Assembly (NCBI GenBank): GCA_016946835.1
Contig: JACVTC010000216.1
Span: 62,001-126,000, forward strand
Length of the DNA stretch: 64,000 bases
From: Neocallimastix lanati (nom. inval.)
Taxonomy: Eukaryota > Neocallimastigomycota > Neocallimastigomycetes > Neocallimastigales > Neocallimastigaceae
Direction: 5' to 3'
In this document: positions 25,065-38,550 of the stretch, piece by piece
How positions within the stretch are numbered: the first letter of the stretch is position 1
Layout of the letters: each line of letters begins with the position of its first letter
Translations under genes and position numbers: made by a program
The notes under the pieces: generated by a model
The model's database searches: none
Told to the model about the DNA's origin: nothing
Seen by the model: only the letters and a program-made list of their open reading frames with translations

Positions 25065-26012
25065 ATAAATATTCCCCAATTGAATATAATTATTTAAAAA
25101 AAGATAATTCATATAAAGACATCTGGAAAGTTTTATTTTTTTCTGGTTATTTAACAGAAGCAGATGAAGAAGAATATAAAGAAAACATCAAAAATATGAA
25201 TGATAAAATGATAAAAATTAAATCAAATAAATCTAAATTAATGGAAATAGATTCAAATGAAATTCAATCCTATAAAAATAATTTACTTGAAAAAAAGGAA
25301 TGGAATGATATAATATATTTTAAAATTCCAAATCAAAAAGTTTTAGAATACTTACATCATTTAATTGATGAATTAAATAACAAAAAAAAATAAAAAAAAA
25401 TATAAATCTAAGAAAAAGACTCCTATTCAGTAAATGATATTCTAAATGAATTTATTAATAAAATTTATAAAAAAAAAAAAAAATTAAAAAAAAAAATTAA
25501 AAGTAATTAATGAAAATTTAAGTAAATATCTATCAATATTTAGTTTACATCATTTCGTCATGTACCTATTAGTAACAAAAGGAAATCAAAGAAATCAAAG
25601 AAAACTACGGAATCGACAGAATCGACGGAAAGTTCACCTCCTGAAAATTTTTATCAACTATTTTTAATGCAGTTGTTTTTTTAATCTTAATGTTAAGATT
25701 TAGCATCAGAACAAGAAAGTGGACACGGTATAATTGATATAGGTTTTCCTAATGAAAAAGTAAAAGATGAATATATTATAATTAAAATTAAAGTACCAAA
25801 GAGCGATGACAAGAACTCTTTGAGTGAAGCATGTAAAATAGCTATAAACCAAATTGATAAAAAAAAATATGATGAAAAATTTAAATTTAATGATTTTACA
25901 AGTATTATAAAGTATGGTATGGCTTTTTTTTAGAAAAAATGCCTTATTGAAATGAAAGTAAATGATGGAAATATAAAAGAATATGAAAATAATGAAAATG
26001 ATAATAAAACTT
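25065..26012 (+). pseudogene. ATPase-nuclease family pseudogene 1 (C-terminal part)
   Basis: The sequence is clearly homologous to 40770-41619, the last 280 residues of the intact gene. It includes SYKDIWKVLFFSGYL, KIPNQKVLEYL, a degraded SSPPE..YQLFLMQ block, and the nuclease core as GIIDIGFPNEK near 25731 with the following EIK changed to IKIK. Stops and frameshifts occur at about 25393, 25500, 25680 and 25930. Similarity continues past the stop codon into the 3' flank, so this is a DNA duplicate and not a retrocopy. The N-terminal three quarters of the gene are absent. Confidence 0.88.
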
Positions 26013-26023
26013 AAAGGTAAAAC

Positions 26024-26054
<31 letters not shown>

Positions 26055-26601
26055 AATAAAAAATAATATAATGCAAAAAAAAAAAAATTAAAAAAAATAA
26101 GCAAACATTAAGAATATCTAATTTATATAATTTTTTTTTTTTTGGAAATAAATAAATAGATAAATAATAAATAGATAATTAATAATTTAATAATTAATAA
26201 ATAAAATTAATAGTTATTGAATAATTGAATATTATTAATAATTGAATAATTGAATATTATTAATAATTGAATAATTAAATAATAAATAATAATGTTAAGA
26301 CAAAAAATTTTATAAATTTATTTTTATTTTAATAATAATTATTATTTATTTTATTAATAATTGTTTAAAATTCAACATTTTATATTTTATTTTAATTAAA
26401 TAATAATAAATAAATATATTAAAAATATTTTATAAAAAAAAAAAATTATCATCATATAATTGAAAAGTTTTTACTTTTTTTTTATTATTATTATTATTAA
26501 TTTTTTTTTTTATTATTATTTTTTTTTTTATTATTAATTTTTTTTTATTATTATTTTTTTTTTTTATTATTAATTTTTTTTTTTATTATTAATTTTTTTA
26601 A

Positions 26602-26639
<38 letters not shown>

Positions 26640-27560
26640 GTATTTTTCAGTTAAAAATTATAAAAAAATTTTTTTTTTTTTTTTTTTTTTTAAATTTTAT
26701 TTTAATTCTTATTTGAGGGAATTTAAACTAAATTTTAACTTTAATCATAAATCAATGAATGAATGAATTTTTTATTACTTAAATTTATATTCAAAATTTT
26801 AAAAATTAACTATTTTTATTAAAATTTTGTATATTTCTTTAAATTTTTGTTTTATTTGATATGAAGTTTTTTATTAAGAAGGTTTATTTATAAGTAAATA
26901 TAAAATAGGTTAACTAGCCATGTTCAACATCATGAAATTTACATGAATTTATACTAAAAATGTGGCTTGTTCTAGAATACTCTTAATTAATTACATTATA
27001 TTACGTTTATATTAATAATTTATATGATCATTATTCAAGATTCATTTAATATATAAATTCACATATTGTAACAAATTTTATTAATATTTGTTAATATTAG
27101 GAATTTGGAAATTTATATGTTAACTTTATTAAATGAATATATTATGATTAAGGGTTATTATTGAGCTACCTATATTATTAACTAAAGATTAAACTAATAC
27201 GAATTTACATGTATTTATATGATTATAATGTGGCTTGTATATTTTATTTATTACAATATGCATTAACATATTTGACAATGTATTAAATAGACTTCAATTT
27301 TAAGTTATTTTAATATGTTTTTAATAAAATATGACACTTTATTTCATATGTTTCACCTATTCTAACAGTTAATATAAATAATAAAAATAATAAATTATTT
27401 TATATATCAAATGGATTAACCATTCCAAACCCTAATAAATAAAATAAAAATAATTTAATTTAAAATATACAATAATTGAAAAAATATATTTATATTTATA
27501 TATTTATATAATATAATATAATATAATATAATATAATATAATATAATATAATATAAAATT
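26013..27560. other. 3' flank paralogous to that of the intact gene, with copia LTR scraps
   Basis: From 26013 to about 26870 the sequence matches 41620-42235 and then 55499-55720 and 56182-56250. It contains none of the transposons present there, so it serves as an empty site. Two short pieces at about 26960-27030 and 27228-27290 contain the copia LTR motif ATGTGGCTTGT and look like solo LTR remnants. The segment 27406-27540 matches 57240-57360, followed by a (TATAA)n tract. Confidence 0.65.
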
Positions 27561-27574
27561 GTTTAAATTTTCTG

Positions 27575-28016
27575 TAATTTATTTTATTTTATTTTATTTT
27601 ATTTTATTTTATTTTATTTTATTTTATTTTATTTTATTTTATTTTATTTTATTTTATTTTATTTTATTTAATTTTATTTTATTTTATTTTATTTTATTTT
27701 ATTTTATTTTATTCAATCTGTACTTTATATTCATATTCTACTATTTATTTTATTTTATTTTATTTTATTTTATTTTATTTTATTTTATTTTATTTTATTT
27801 TATTTTATTTTATTTTATTTTATTTTATTTTATTTTATTTTATTTTATTTTATTTTATTTTATTTTATTTTATTTTATTTTATTTTATTTTATTTTATTT
27901 TATTTTATTTTATTTTATTTTATTTTATTTTATTTTATTTTATTTTATTTTATTTTATTTTATTTTATTTTATTTTATTTTATTTTATTTTATTTTATTT
28001 TATTTTATTTTATTTT
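27575..28016. repeat. (TTTTA)n pentanucleotide array, about 440 bp
   Basis: Nearly pure TTTTA repeats are interrupted once at about 27711-27750 by TTCAATCTGTACTTTATATT and ATTCTAC. That interruption is the reverse complement of the core of the minisatellite at 17745-18660. The array abuts a truncated ATPase-nuclease pseudogene on its right. The long open frame through it is only a consequence of the repeat. Confidence 0.92.
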
Positions 28017-28019
28017 TTT

Positions 28020-28785
28020 TTTAAAGATAATTATTTTAGTGATTGCTATGAATTTACTGAAGACGAATTAAAAAACGTGTTATTCAATTTTAGTATTTCT
28101 GATAGCAAAGAAAAAATTGACAGTGACAACACAAAAGATAAAATTAAAGAAAGACTTATAAAAAAAAAATATTGTGGATATTTTTATTTTTCTGATAAAG
28201 GTATTATTAAAAATATTTATTATCCATATTATATAATAAAATTCTTTCAGAAAAATAAGAATAAAAGTGATAATTTTGAATTATCCAATTATTGGGTTTA
28301 TTCAGAGAAAAGTGAAAAATTAAAAAATCTTCTTAAAATTAATAACCTTAATTTTTGATGTGGAATTTTTAAATTTATTATGTGGTAAAATAATTGAATT
28401 TTTATTTGATAAACTTTCACCAATTGAATAAAATTATTTAACATATGAAGACCGCTAGAAAGTTTTATATTTTTTTTGGTTTTTTAACAGTAGCAGACGA
28501 AGAAAAATATAAAGAAAATATCAAAAATATGAATATATTAATTATAAAAATTTCATCAAATAACCCTAAAGTAGTTAAATATGGATGCAGATGAAATTCA
28601 AGAATATAAAAATAAATTAATTAAAAAAAAAAAAAAAAAAAGAAATCGAAAGATATAATATATTTTAAAATTCCAAATAGAGAATTTTTAGAATATTTAC
28701 GCCATTTTATTGATGAATTAAATTATCAAGAAATATATATCTAAGAAAAATACTCTTTTTTCAGTAAATGATATTCTAAATGATT

Positions 28786-28790
<5 letters not shown>
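28020..28790 (+). pseudogene. ATPase-nuclease family pseudogene 2 (middle part)
   Basis: Homology to the intact gene starts abruptly at the end of the pentanucleotide array with DNYFSDCYEFTEDEL, equal to about residue 985 of the intact protein. It proceeds through KERLIKKKYCGYFYFSDKG and ELSNYWVYSEKSEKLKNLL to a frameshift at about 28358. Broken pieces of the following helical region continue to about 28770. The ATPase core and the nuclease are missing. It corresponds to part of the pseudogene at 57910-59440. Confidence 0.85.
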
Positions 28791-28832
<42 letters not shown>

Positions 28833-29796
28833 TTAAATAATAATAAATAATAAATATTTATTTTTTTATAATTGTATTTTGCTAAAAATATTTATTTTTA
28901 TCTTATGTTAAGATTTTTATTAATCACACTTTATATTTATTATATTAAAAGAATTCACATACATAATATATAATTTATAAAGAGCAAATTTATATTTCTA
29001 TCTAAAATAATTTTACATTGATTCATATTATGTATACTTTTTAATGATATACGCCACAATATACATAAATTTATTTTTTTTATAATTAAGTTTTTTTTTT
29101 TTTTATACTTCTATTTAAGTTAATTTTATTTTATATTTATTTATTATTTATTTTATTTATTATATTAAACTTATTTCTAACATCTCCCCTGTAAGTTTAA
29201 TGCTCTTCTATTCTTGTTAATAAAATATTTCTCTAATTGTTTCATTACAGATTCATTTAAATATTTTATTAAAAAGTCAAGCCAAATTATTTTTCAATTT
29301 TTAAATAATTTAATTTTTTTTTTTTTTTAATTAATTTCTTTTATTTTGTGATATTTTAAATTAATATTTCTCTGACTTTTGATTATATATTTTCTTTCTT
29401 ACTATTATAAATTGTGGCTTTATTTATCTGACATTTAAATATATATATTAATAGTTATATCTCTTGAATAAAAAAAAAAAAAGAAAAGTTTTATAATTTA
29501 GTAATTTTGAGTTTTTGTACAATATAACGAAAGAGAAGTTTTATTTTATTAATAAAGAATTGTATTTTAATAAAAAAAAAAAAAAAGGAAAAATAAAAGA
29601 AAAAATTTTTATTTTAGTTGTTAATTTAAATTTTATTTATTTTTAAATAATTAAATTTTTGGTATTAAAATTTTATATTAAATAAAGTTTTTATAATAAA
29701 AAAAAATTTTTTTTTTTGAACTTTAATGGAGCATCCATCAAAGTTGGACTTTTATAAATAAAAAAAAAAAAAAAAAAAAATTAATACATTTTGTTA

Positions 29797-29838
<42 letters not shown>

Positions 29839-30025
29839 AAATAAATAGTTAAAATAAAATTTAAATTTAAATTTAGAAGTATAAAAATTATCTGATTTTG
29901 TTTCAGAAAATTCTTTTATTTAGAATTTTTTGGGAAAAAAAATTTTTATATTTTTTATTATTTTTATATATTTATTAGTGTTAGAAGATAAAAAATAAAA
30001 TAAACTTGAATGGTCATCAATCTAC
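28791..30025. other. AT-rich DNA with probable copia 3' end remnant
   Basis: An AAT repeat lies at about 28785-28830. Near 29184, ATCTCCCCTGTAAGTTTAAT resembles the LTR/polypurine junction of minus-strand copia elements (compare 42475 and 63155), so 28880-29430 may hold a copia 3' end. The remainder is A and T homopolymers. No gene was seen. Confidence 0.4.
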
Positions 30026-30406
30026 GGTCATTACAAAATATAAAAAGAAAAAATTATAAAAGTATTTTTACATAATAACCAATAATTATGGTCATATTTT
30101 CAATTTAAAAAAATAAAAAAAAAAAAAAAAAAAAACTAATGGATTGGGTTAATAATACAAATTTAAAAAAATATAAAAGATTTAAAAATATATATAACAA
30201 TTAAAAAAAAAAAAAAAAAAAAAAAAAATCAACTTGAACTCGACTACTGCTTGGGGTAAAAAAAATAAAATTCTGTCCTGAAGCTCTCTCTCTCTTTTTT
30301 TTTTTTTTTTCTTTTGTAGGAAATTTTTTTTATCAGAAACTCTTTTTTTTTTTTATCAGAAACTCTTCTTTTTTTCATCCCCTTCCCTTTTAAAAAAAAA
30401 ACTGTC

Positions 30407-30455
<49 letters not shown>

Positions 30456-32347
30456 AGAAAACTAGGGGTAAAGTCATCGACGCTCTTTTTCCTAAGGCTT
30501 TCTTCTTTCTTCCTATACTTCAAATAAATTAAGTAAACTCCACTAAACCCTTAGTGGTCCAGTGGTCCACCTCCACCTAAAGTCTATCTCAAAAGTTCAA
30601 AAGAAGTAGATCATATCCCTCTGCCGAACTAAAACTATTTATTTTTTTTTTTTTTTGAAGAAAAGAGAACCCTACCCTACCTAGAAAACGAAATTAAAGT
30701 TTATCAAATTTTTTTTTATATATTGATAAGAATTTTAATATTTTATATTATTAATTATATTTTTTTTTTTTTATTTTTTTTTTTTTTTTTTTCGCTTAAT
30801 TTTTTTTTAACTACTAATAATAATATAAAAACGATAAAAAAAATTAAACTATAAAAAAAAGGATATAATTATAATAATAATAATAATAGAAATAATAATA
30901 ATAATAGAATTAATAATAATAATATAAATACTAATAATAAAAGAAATATTAATAATAAAAGAAATAATAATAATAATAGAAATAATAATTTACAATTATT
31001 CAAACTAAATAAAAAATAAAAATAAAAATAAAAATAAAAATTATTGTAGAGTTAATTTTTAGTTTTTAATTAATAAATAATAATAATAATAATAATAGAA
31101 ATAATAATAATAATAATAGAAATAATAATAATAGAAATAATAATAATAGAAATAATAATAATAATATAAATATTAATAATAAAATAAATATTAATAATAA
31201 TAAAAGAAATAATAATAATAATAATAATAATAAAAATAATAGAATTAATAATAATAATATAAATATTAATAATAATATAAATATTAATAATAAAATAAAT
31301 ATTAATAATAAAAGAAATAATAATTTACAATTATTTAAACTAAATAAAAAATAGAAATAAAAATAAAAATTATTGTAGAGTTAATTTTTAGTTTTTAATT
31401 AAATATAATTAACTAATAACAAAAATAATAAAAAAGATTATAATAAAAAAAAAAAATAATAAGAAAAAAAAAAAAGAGTTTTAATAATATATAACTGTAA
31501 AAACAACTTTATTATTATTATTATTATTATTATTATTTTATAATGTAGAAAACAAATATAAAAAAAAAAAATTTAAGAATATTAAAATATATATATATAT
31601 ATTTTTAAAATAATGCTTTAAATATTTTTAAAATATTTATTATTATCCTTGTTAAAAGTGTTTACACTTTTATTAACTTTGATTAATTAACTTGATTACT
31701 AAATAATATTATAAATACTAATAAGTTTTAATATTAGGTATTAATAATAAAATTCAATATCTTGATTATTAAATAATATTATATAGAAATAATGATAAAA
31801 TTGTTTAAATTTTCTTTTTTTTTTTATATTTTATTTATTTATTTTTTTTTTTTTTTTATTTTATATTTTATTTTATTATTTTTTTTTTATTTCTAAATAT
31901 TAAATTTAAATAAAAAATAATATTTAATTTATATTTTAATAAATGTAATGAAAATTTTCAAATAATAAAGATTGGCACTTTTGCGGACCTTTTGTATGCA
32001 ATTTTAAAAAAAAAATAAAACATAAAGTAATTAAAAGAAAATGTAGAATTAATAATTATTAATTGAACTTTATTTTATTAATATGGAATTCATTAAAGGT
32101 AATTACCATTTACAACATTTATGAAAAATAATGAATTTATATATATAAATTATGGCTTGCGTAAAATATGTAAAGAAGATTAAAAATAAAGAATTTAAAA
32201 ATAATTAAATTTAATAAAATGTGAACTATAAAAGGTAATTAAACTTTATAATTTAAATTATAAAATGATATATGTCAAAAAAAAAAAAAAATCTTTTTTT
32301 TTTTTTAAATGAATTCCCTTTCAAATTTAAATTTAAATTTAAATTTT

Positions 32348-32393
<46 letters not shown>

Positions 32394-33053
32394 AAATTCC
32401 CTTTCAATTTTAAATTTAAATTTTTATTTTTTTTTTTTTTTGTTCTGTTAAAAAATTAGGTTTGTTAATTTGGTCATTTTGTCTCCATTAATATATTTAG
32501 TTGGAACATCGTCGGCAAACATGTATTTTATTAAGTTTTGATATATCGGAGTATGATTCTTTTATTTTTATTTTTTTTTGTTTTTTGATGGTAATCCTTG
32601 ATAAAATTAAATTTTTATATTTATGAGTTTTTGAAATTTGAATTTAATTTGCTTGTTTTCTATGATTGTTTTACTTAATGAATTAAACATAAATATAATT
32701 AATTTAATATTTAATTTTGAAATAACTCTAATAAATCACTTTTTATCTAGAGAACTTTCTTTAAGACATTCAATAATATTTATGGTATTCGGCTTCAATA
32801 GTAGAAAGTCTCTTCGGTTGAATGTCTCCTTAAGCTGGCAATCATAATGAATTCATTCTCATAAGAAATATTTAGTCCAAGAAGTTATATTTATTAAATT
32901 TCGATACCTATTGTCAATGGTATCGATATTTAAATGGAACTGTTATGCAACTCAACTTTAAAGCTGAATCTCTAGAAATTCCTCTCTAGATAAGTGATTA
33001 TATTTTTATGATTCCACTCGGTGTCAAAAATTTTTGGACAAGGATATTAACTA

Positions 33054-33095
<42 letters not shown>

Positions 33096-33160
33096 TTTAT
33101 ATGACCTTTAAACAGTCAAAACGACGATGATCGGTGATATAACTCATTTTATTTATCTAA
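30026..33160. repeat. 3 kb dispersed composite repeat, copy 2
   Basis: This is a direct repeat of 1-3669. It starts with GGTCATTACAAAATATAAAA at 30026, which fixes the point where homology to base 1 begins. It lacks the segment equal to about 200-890 of copy 1, having fused two poly(A) tracts, and it lacks the 106 bp insertion. It carries extra AAT/AGA low-complexity units at about 31080-31300. Substitutions between the copies are scattered and few outside the homopolymers. Confidence 0.85.
32440..32850 (-). pseudogene. Ty1/copia RNase H C-terminus, decayed (repeat copy 2)
   Basis: This is the same minus-strand fragment as at 2830-3300, with an EAEY-type motif and an ADDVPTKYINGDK tail followed on the left by an LTR-like region. 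A copia LTR word, TATGGCTTGCG, lies at about 32151. It is dead in the same way as copy 1, so the decay predates the duplication. Confidence 0.6.
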
Positions 33161-34306
33161 CTTTTATAAAATTAAGAATTACTTTCAGTTTTAGTTTGAA
33201 CCATATATATTTTCAAGAAAAATAAGTGGAGAGTTTGTTTCATGTATGACAGATGCGTATATGTGGACAATTTACAAATCAAAGGTATTAAATCAAAAAT
33301 ATATAAAGTCGTATTATGAAATAAAGAAAAAAGTTTTTAATAAAATATCAAAATGAAAAGAAGGTGGATTCTCTACTAAGGAATTAAACTAAATAATCAA
33401 AGCTATACTAATACCATTTCACAAATACTATTAATTAACAATATATTAACAAAATTTAAAAGTAACAAACATTTGAAAAGAAAAAAAAAAAAAAAAAAAA
33501 AAAAAATACGCTATATTCAACAATAAATAGAGAGATCAGCAAAGAATAAATTATTTTTAAATAAAATAAAAATATAAAAATACCATGAGTATTGTTAATA
33601 TATTTAGTACGTTGTAAAAATAGAAAAGAATAATTCTTAAGAATTATCAAAAAAAAATTAAGAAGCAAAGATATTATATATTGATAACAAAAACATTAAA
33701 AAGAGCAAGTATATTTTCTTACTATATAGACTGGGATAACCCTCTTCCCATTAAAAAGAAGCACATTATCAAATATAGATAAGGTTATTTAATAACACAA
33801 TTGACATTGATAATCTTTTCTAAAATTTCGATAAAGCCAACTGTAAAAATTATACTAAATTTATTATAAAAGATAATTTAAATAGCTTTAATTTATTTAT
33901 AATAATATATAGTAGTATTTTTATTTAAAAATAAGATAAAACATATTTATTTTATGTTAAATTAATACTTATAATTATAATTAAAATATAAATACTGTTA
34001 AGTAATAATTTAAATTATATAAATTTTCAGAATTTCTTAAAATATTACTTTTTTGTTATTCAATAAAAATAGACTTGAAAAAAAGAAATTGAATAGAATA
34101 AAGTAAATTATTTTGATGCTTTTTTTTTTTTTTTTTTTTTATTTTTTTGATATTAATGATTGATATTTATAAAAATTAAAAAATAAAATAATTAAAATTA
34201 TTTAAAAAAAATTAAAAATAAAAAAAAATAAAAAAAAATAAAAAATAAAAAAAAAATAAAAAATTAAAAAAAAAAAAAATTTTAATTAAAATTTTAATTA
34301 AAAAAA

Positions 34307-34349
<43 letters not shown>

Positions 34350-34360
34350 GTTTTGTTAAT
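33161..34360. other. AT-rich intergenic DNA
   Basis: No gene was recognised. The stretch holds a poly(A) tract at about 33479-33506, several short non-repetitive pieces without sustained frames, and a dense A/T homopolymer block at about 34190-34350 that ends where the next pseudogene begins. Confidence 0.55.
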
Positions 34361-34369
34361 AATAATAAT

Positions 34370-35830
34370 GAAAGCTAAAATAGTTATAATATAAAAGCTA
34401 ATAATATGAAAGATAATGATGAAGTGAGAAATTACATTAATAATAATGAAGATTTTAAATTCAAATACTATGATTTATATAGTATAATAAATTATATTAA
34501 AGAAAAAATTAAAAAGACAGAATTGGAGAATGATTTTTCTTACGAATTTAATAAATTCTATAAGTAAATATTTATAAATTTTGATAATATAAGGAAGAAA
34601 GATATAAAATTTCTACTTAAAAATGGGAATATTGTAAAGAAAATTTCAAAATTAATAAATTATGAAATGTTGAAGAAAGAATATATGAACAAACATTGAG
34701 AAATTATTTGGACATTATTAATTAAAAATAGTTATTTAATTTAATTTATTAACATTAATAATTACTTTATTTCAGAGGCAAGAAAGTTAAAAATAAAAAC
34801 TAATGATGTTGGAGAATTTAATGAAAATAAATTTTTATTATGGAAACAAAGTTTTTGTGAAGATAAAAAGTAATAAAAAATACTATTGATTCATTAACAA
34901 TCAATCATGATGAAGAAAGGATAATAGAATTCATAAAAGATACAATAACAAATAATTTAGTTTACAGTTACGATTACGGTAATTATAAGTATAAATTTTT
35001 AGATAAATGTTACACTATAATTTAATCATAATTAAGTTTAAGTAATAAATATGAAGTTGTTATTAAAAAGAACTTTAATGAAAATAGATAATATTAGTGA
35101 ATTATTAGTTATTCTAAAGGAAAATCATGGAATAAATTTATCTGATATTATTTATATTGTGATTATAAATTTAAATAATAAGGATATTGTTAAAGAAGGA
35201 TGTATTACTATTAATTAAGCAATATGTGATGTAATTTATGAAATAATTTATGGAGATGATTTTAAAAAAAAAATAGAAAATAAGTATTCATATTTAGAAG
35301 TAGTCACAGGTTATTTAGATTTAGGATTAAATTAATTAAATTCAGGAGCTAGTAATTTCACTAAATGCTCACTTCTTAAAGAATTTTATTTTAGTGATTG
35401 TTAAGTATTCACAAAAGAAGAATATGAAAAACTTATTATCTAATTTTAATATATCTAATAAAGAAGAACAAAACAAAATCAAAGAAAATGGAAAGAAAGA
35501 AAAAATAGTTAAAAAAAAAAAAAAAATAAAAATAAAAATAAAGTATAACCAGTTTTTTTCTTTTCTGAAGGAAATAATATTAAATACATTTATAATCCAT
35601 ATTATGTAAAGAAATTCATTAAAAAAAGTCAGAAAAAAAATTAAAAGTAATTTAGAAATCTTTAATTATTACATTAATTCAGTGAGTAAATAAAAAAATA
35701 AAAAGTTTAAAAAATAAATATTATTATAAATAATAATTTTAAATTTAATGTGGATTTTAAAGTCAATTATATGGTAAAATAAGCAAAGAAAATTCTTATT
35801 TAACTAAAGTATATCAAAAGAAAAAGATGA
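34370..35830 (+). pseudogene. ATPase-nuclease family pseudogene 3 (internal part, with internal deletion)
   Basis: Homology to the intact protein starts in its Asn-rich insert and continues through KYYDLYSIINYIKEKI, INYEMLKKEYMNKH and the degenerate first nuclease-like region. At about 35275 it jumps directly to VVTGYLDLGLN. This skips the second Walker A and Walker B (residues about 740-950 of the intact gene). It then fades through a Lys-rich stretch. There are at least eight stops or shifts, including CAT-TGA at 34697 where the intact gene has CAT-CGA. Both ends of the gene are missing. Confidence 0.85.
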
Positions 35831-37422
35831 AAAGAAAATAATTTTAAGTTTTTTTTGTACTAAAAAAAAAAAAATAAACTTGCTTATGTAATTTATAATA
35901 AAGCTATTTTTGTAATTTATTAATAATATGTTTTAATTGAAAGTAATTGATCAATTGAATAATTTCTTTTCCAAACAAAGGATTGAGAGTTTCAATAATT
36001 TATAGAAATACAATATAAAATTATAGTTTAATAATGAAGAAGATAAAATGATAAATGAATAATAATAGATTCCAAGATAGGTAGAAATAAATCTAAAAGA
36101 GATTAACTGTTTCATTAATAAGTAAATTATTATACCTTTACAATTATTCATTTATTTATTTAATATAATAAATAATGAAATATTTATAAAATGAATATAT
36201 TTTTTTTTTTTTGAAATATTATTAAATAACAATAAATAACTTAAAATTAAACTTTATTATTATTTTTTCTAAACGAAAGAATTATTAACAATTGAACATT
36301 ATTAAAAGTGATTTGAATTATTAAACAATTGAAATAAAATATATTAAAAAAAAAAAAAAAAAAAAAATTAAAATTTTCATTTTCATTTTTATTTTCTTTT
36401 TTTAAATGGAGAATATTTGAATATCATTGATTATTTACATTTTTGTGTGTCTTTTATTTGGTGTGAAAAATTTTGTTTCTTTGTTTGTAATTATCAAATA
36501 ATTATTTCATTATTTATTTATAAATTTCATAATTTATTTATTTATTTATTATAATTAATTTCTTTATTTATTATAATTTATTTATTTATTTATTATAATT
36601 TATTTATCTATTTATTATAATTTATTTATTTATTTATTTATCTATTTATTATAAATAATTTATTTATTTATTTATTTATTTATTTATTATAATTTATTTA
36701 TCTATTTATTTATTTATTATAATTTAATTATTTATTTATTTATTTATTTATTTCATAATTTATTAATTTATTTCATAATTTATTAATTTATTTCATAATT
36801 TATTTATAAATTTCATAATTTATTTATTTGTTTATTATAATTTATTTATTTATTATAATTTATTTATAAATTTAATAATTTATTTATTTCATAATTTATT
36901 AATTTATTTCATAATTATTTGTTTATTATAATTTATTTATTTAATAATTTATTTATTTATTTATATCGTAATTTTTTTTATTTATTTCGTAATTTTTATG
37001 TAAAAATTTAATATTTTTGTTCATCCAAAAAAAAAAAAAAGAAAAAAAAAAAAAAAAAAAAAATAAAAAATAAATTAAAAATTTTAAAAAATAAAAAAGG
37101 TAATAAATTTTTATACTTTATTTTTTTTTTTTGGATAAAAATTTTATATAAAAGAGGGAGTTTCTGCGTTTTATCAAAAAAAAATTTTTTTTTTTTACTT
37201 TGATAATTAAAATAAAAAAAAAAAAAAAATTATATATAAATATAAATATAAATTTTATTTTTATTTTTATTTTTATTTTGTTCTATTTTATTTTATTTTA
37301 TTTTCATATTCAACAAACTTTATTTTTTTTTTATTATAATTTTTTTAAAAAGATTTATTTAATTTTTTTTTTTTTATTTAATTTTTTTATAATTAAAAAT
37401 AAAAAAGATAATTAATCATTAA
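35831..37422. other. Intergenic DNA with TTTATTATAA minisatellite and 5' flank of the intact gene
   Basis: A degenerate tandem array of TTTATTTATTTATTATAA and TTTCATAATTTATTAA units covers about 36480-36990. The last 250 bp before the ATG at 37423 are T/A homopolymers with TATAAAAG at about 37147, a possible promoter element. No other gene was seen. Confidence 0.5.
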
Positions 37423-38519
37423 ATGGCTGAAAACAAATTAAAACGATTAACTGAAGATGAAAATCAGGATTCCACAGCAGAACCTCCAAATAAAAAAATA
37501 AAAAGTATCAATGATGATATTATAATAGAAAATTTCTTATGTAAATATTTTTTTATTGATAAATCTTTATTAATAAAAGAATTTTTACAAGATGGTTCAA
37601 AAATAGTATGTATAACTAGACCCTCCGGATATGGAAAGACTACTAATTTAACTATGCTGCGTTATTTTTTTGAAATGAATTATGAAAACATAAAAGAAAA
37701 TGAATTTCAAAACCTTCAAAACAAAAAATATTTTGAAAATTTATTAATAAGTAAAGAAAAGGAAGATGACCAAACCTACCTTGATAAATATCAAGGTAAA
37801 TATCCAGTAATTTATCTTGATTTTAGTTCTGACTTTAAAATAGGAAAAACTTTTGAAGCAACTATTAAAAATTTTAAAAATTTTATTAAAAAACTGTTTA
37901 GAAGTTATAAAAATATTAATTTAAATAATTTAGATAATTATGATAAAGAACAATGGGAAATTTTTCAAAATGGTAATGTTTCGATAGATGAATTAAACGA
38001 ATCAATTTCTTTTCTATGTTTAAATTTAAATAAAACATTCAATAAAAAAATAATATTATTAATAGATAACTATGAGTCACCCATATTAAACACTGTTAAT
38101 ACTAGTTTTTTTAATGAATTTTATGAATTTTATGAAGAAGTCTTTTTGGAAATATTTAAACAAGATAAGCGTCATCATTATTTATTTAAAACATTCATTA
38201 CAAGAAATTTAAAAGTAAATGAAGATAGTTTTAAAGAAATAAATTTAACAAATTATTCCATAACAAGTAGTAAATATAATGAATATTTCAGTATAACCGA
38301 TTCTGAAATGAAAAAACTTATATCCATATTTAAATTAAACAATGAAATTTTTGATAAATATTGCTATAATGATATAAATGAAATATCATCTACTCATTCA
38401 ACAAATGTCAATAATACAAATGAAATAAATATTATATTTTCAACATATTTAATTCATTTTATTGATAATAATATTAATAATAATAATGATAATAATGATA
38501 ATAATGATAATAATAATAC

Positions 38520-38550
<31 letters not shown>

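Noticed and set aside
27559-28071. 170-codon protein of Phe/Ile/Leu/Tyr repeats
   Set aside because: The frame exists only because TTTTA repeats lack stops in some frames.
34697-34699. RIP signature in the ATPase-nuclease pseudogenes
   Set aside because: One stop (CGA to TGA) fits, but others there need transversions (GAA to TAA, TAT to TAA), so no consistent bias is visible.
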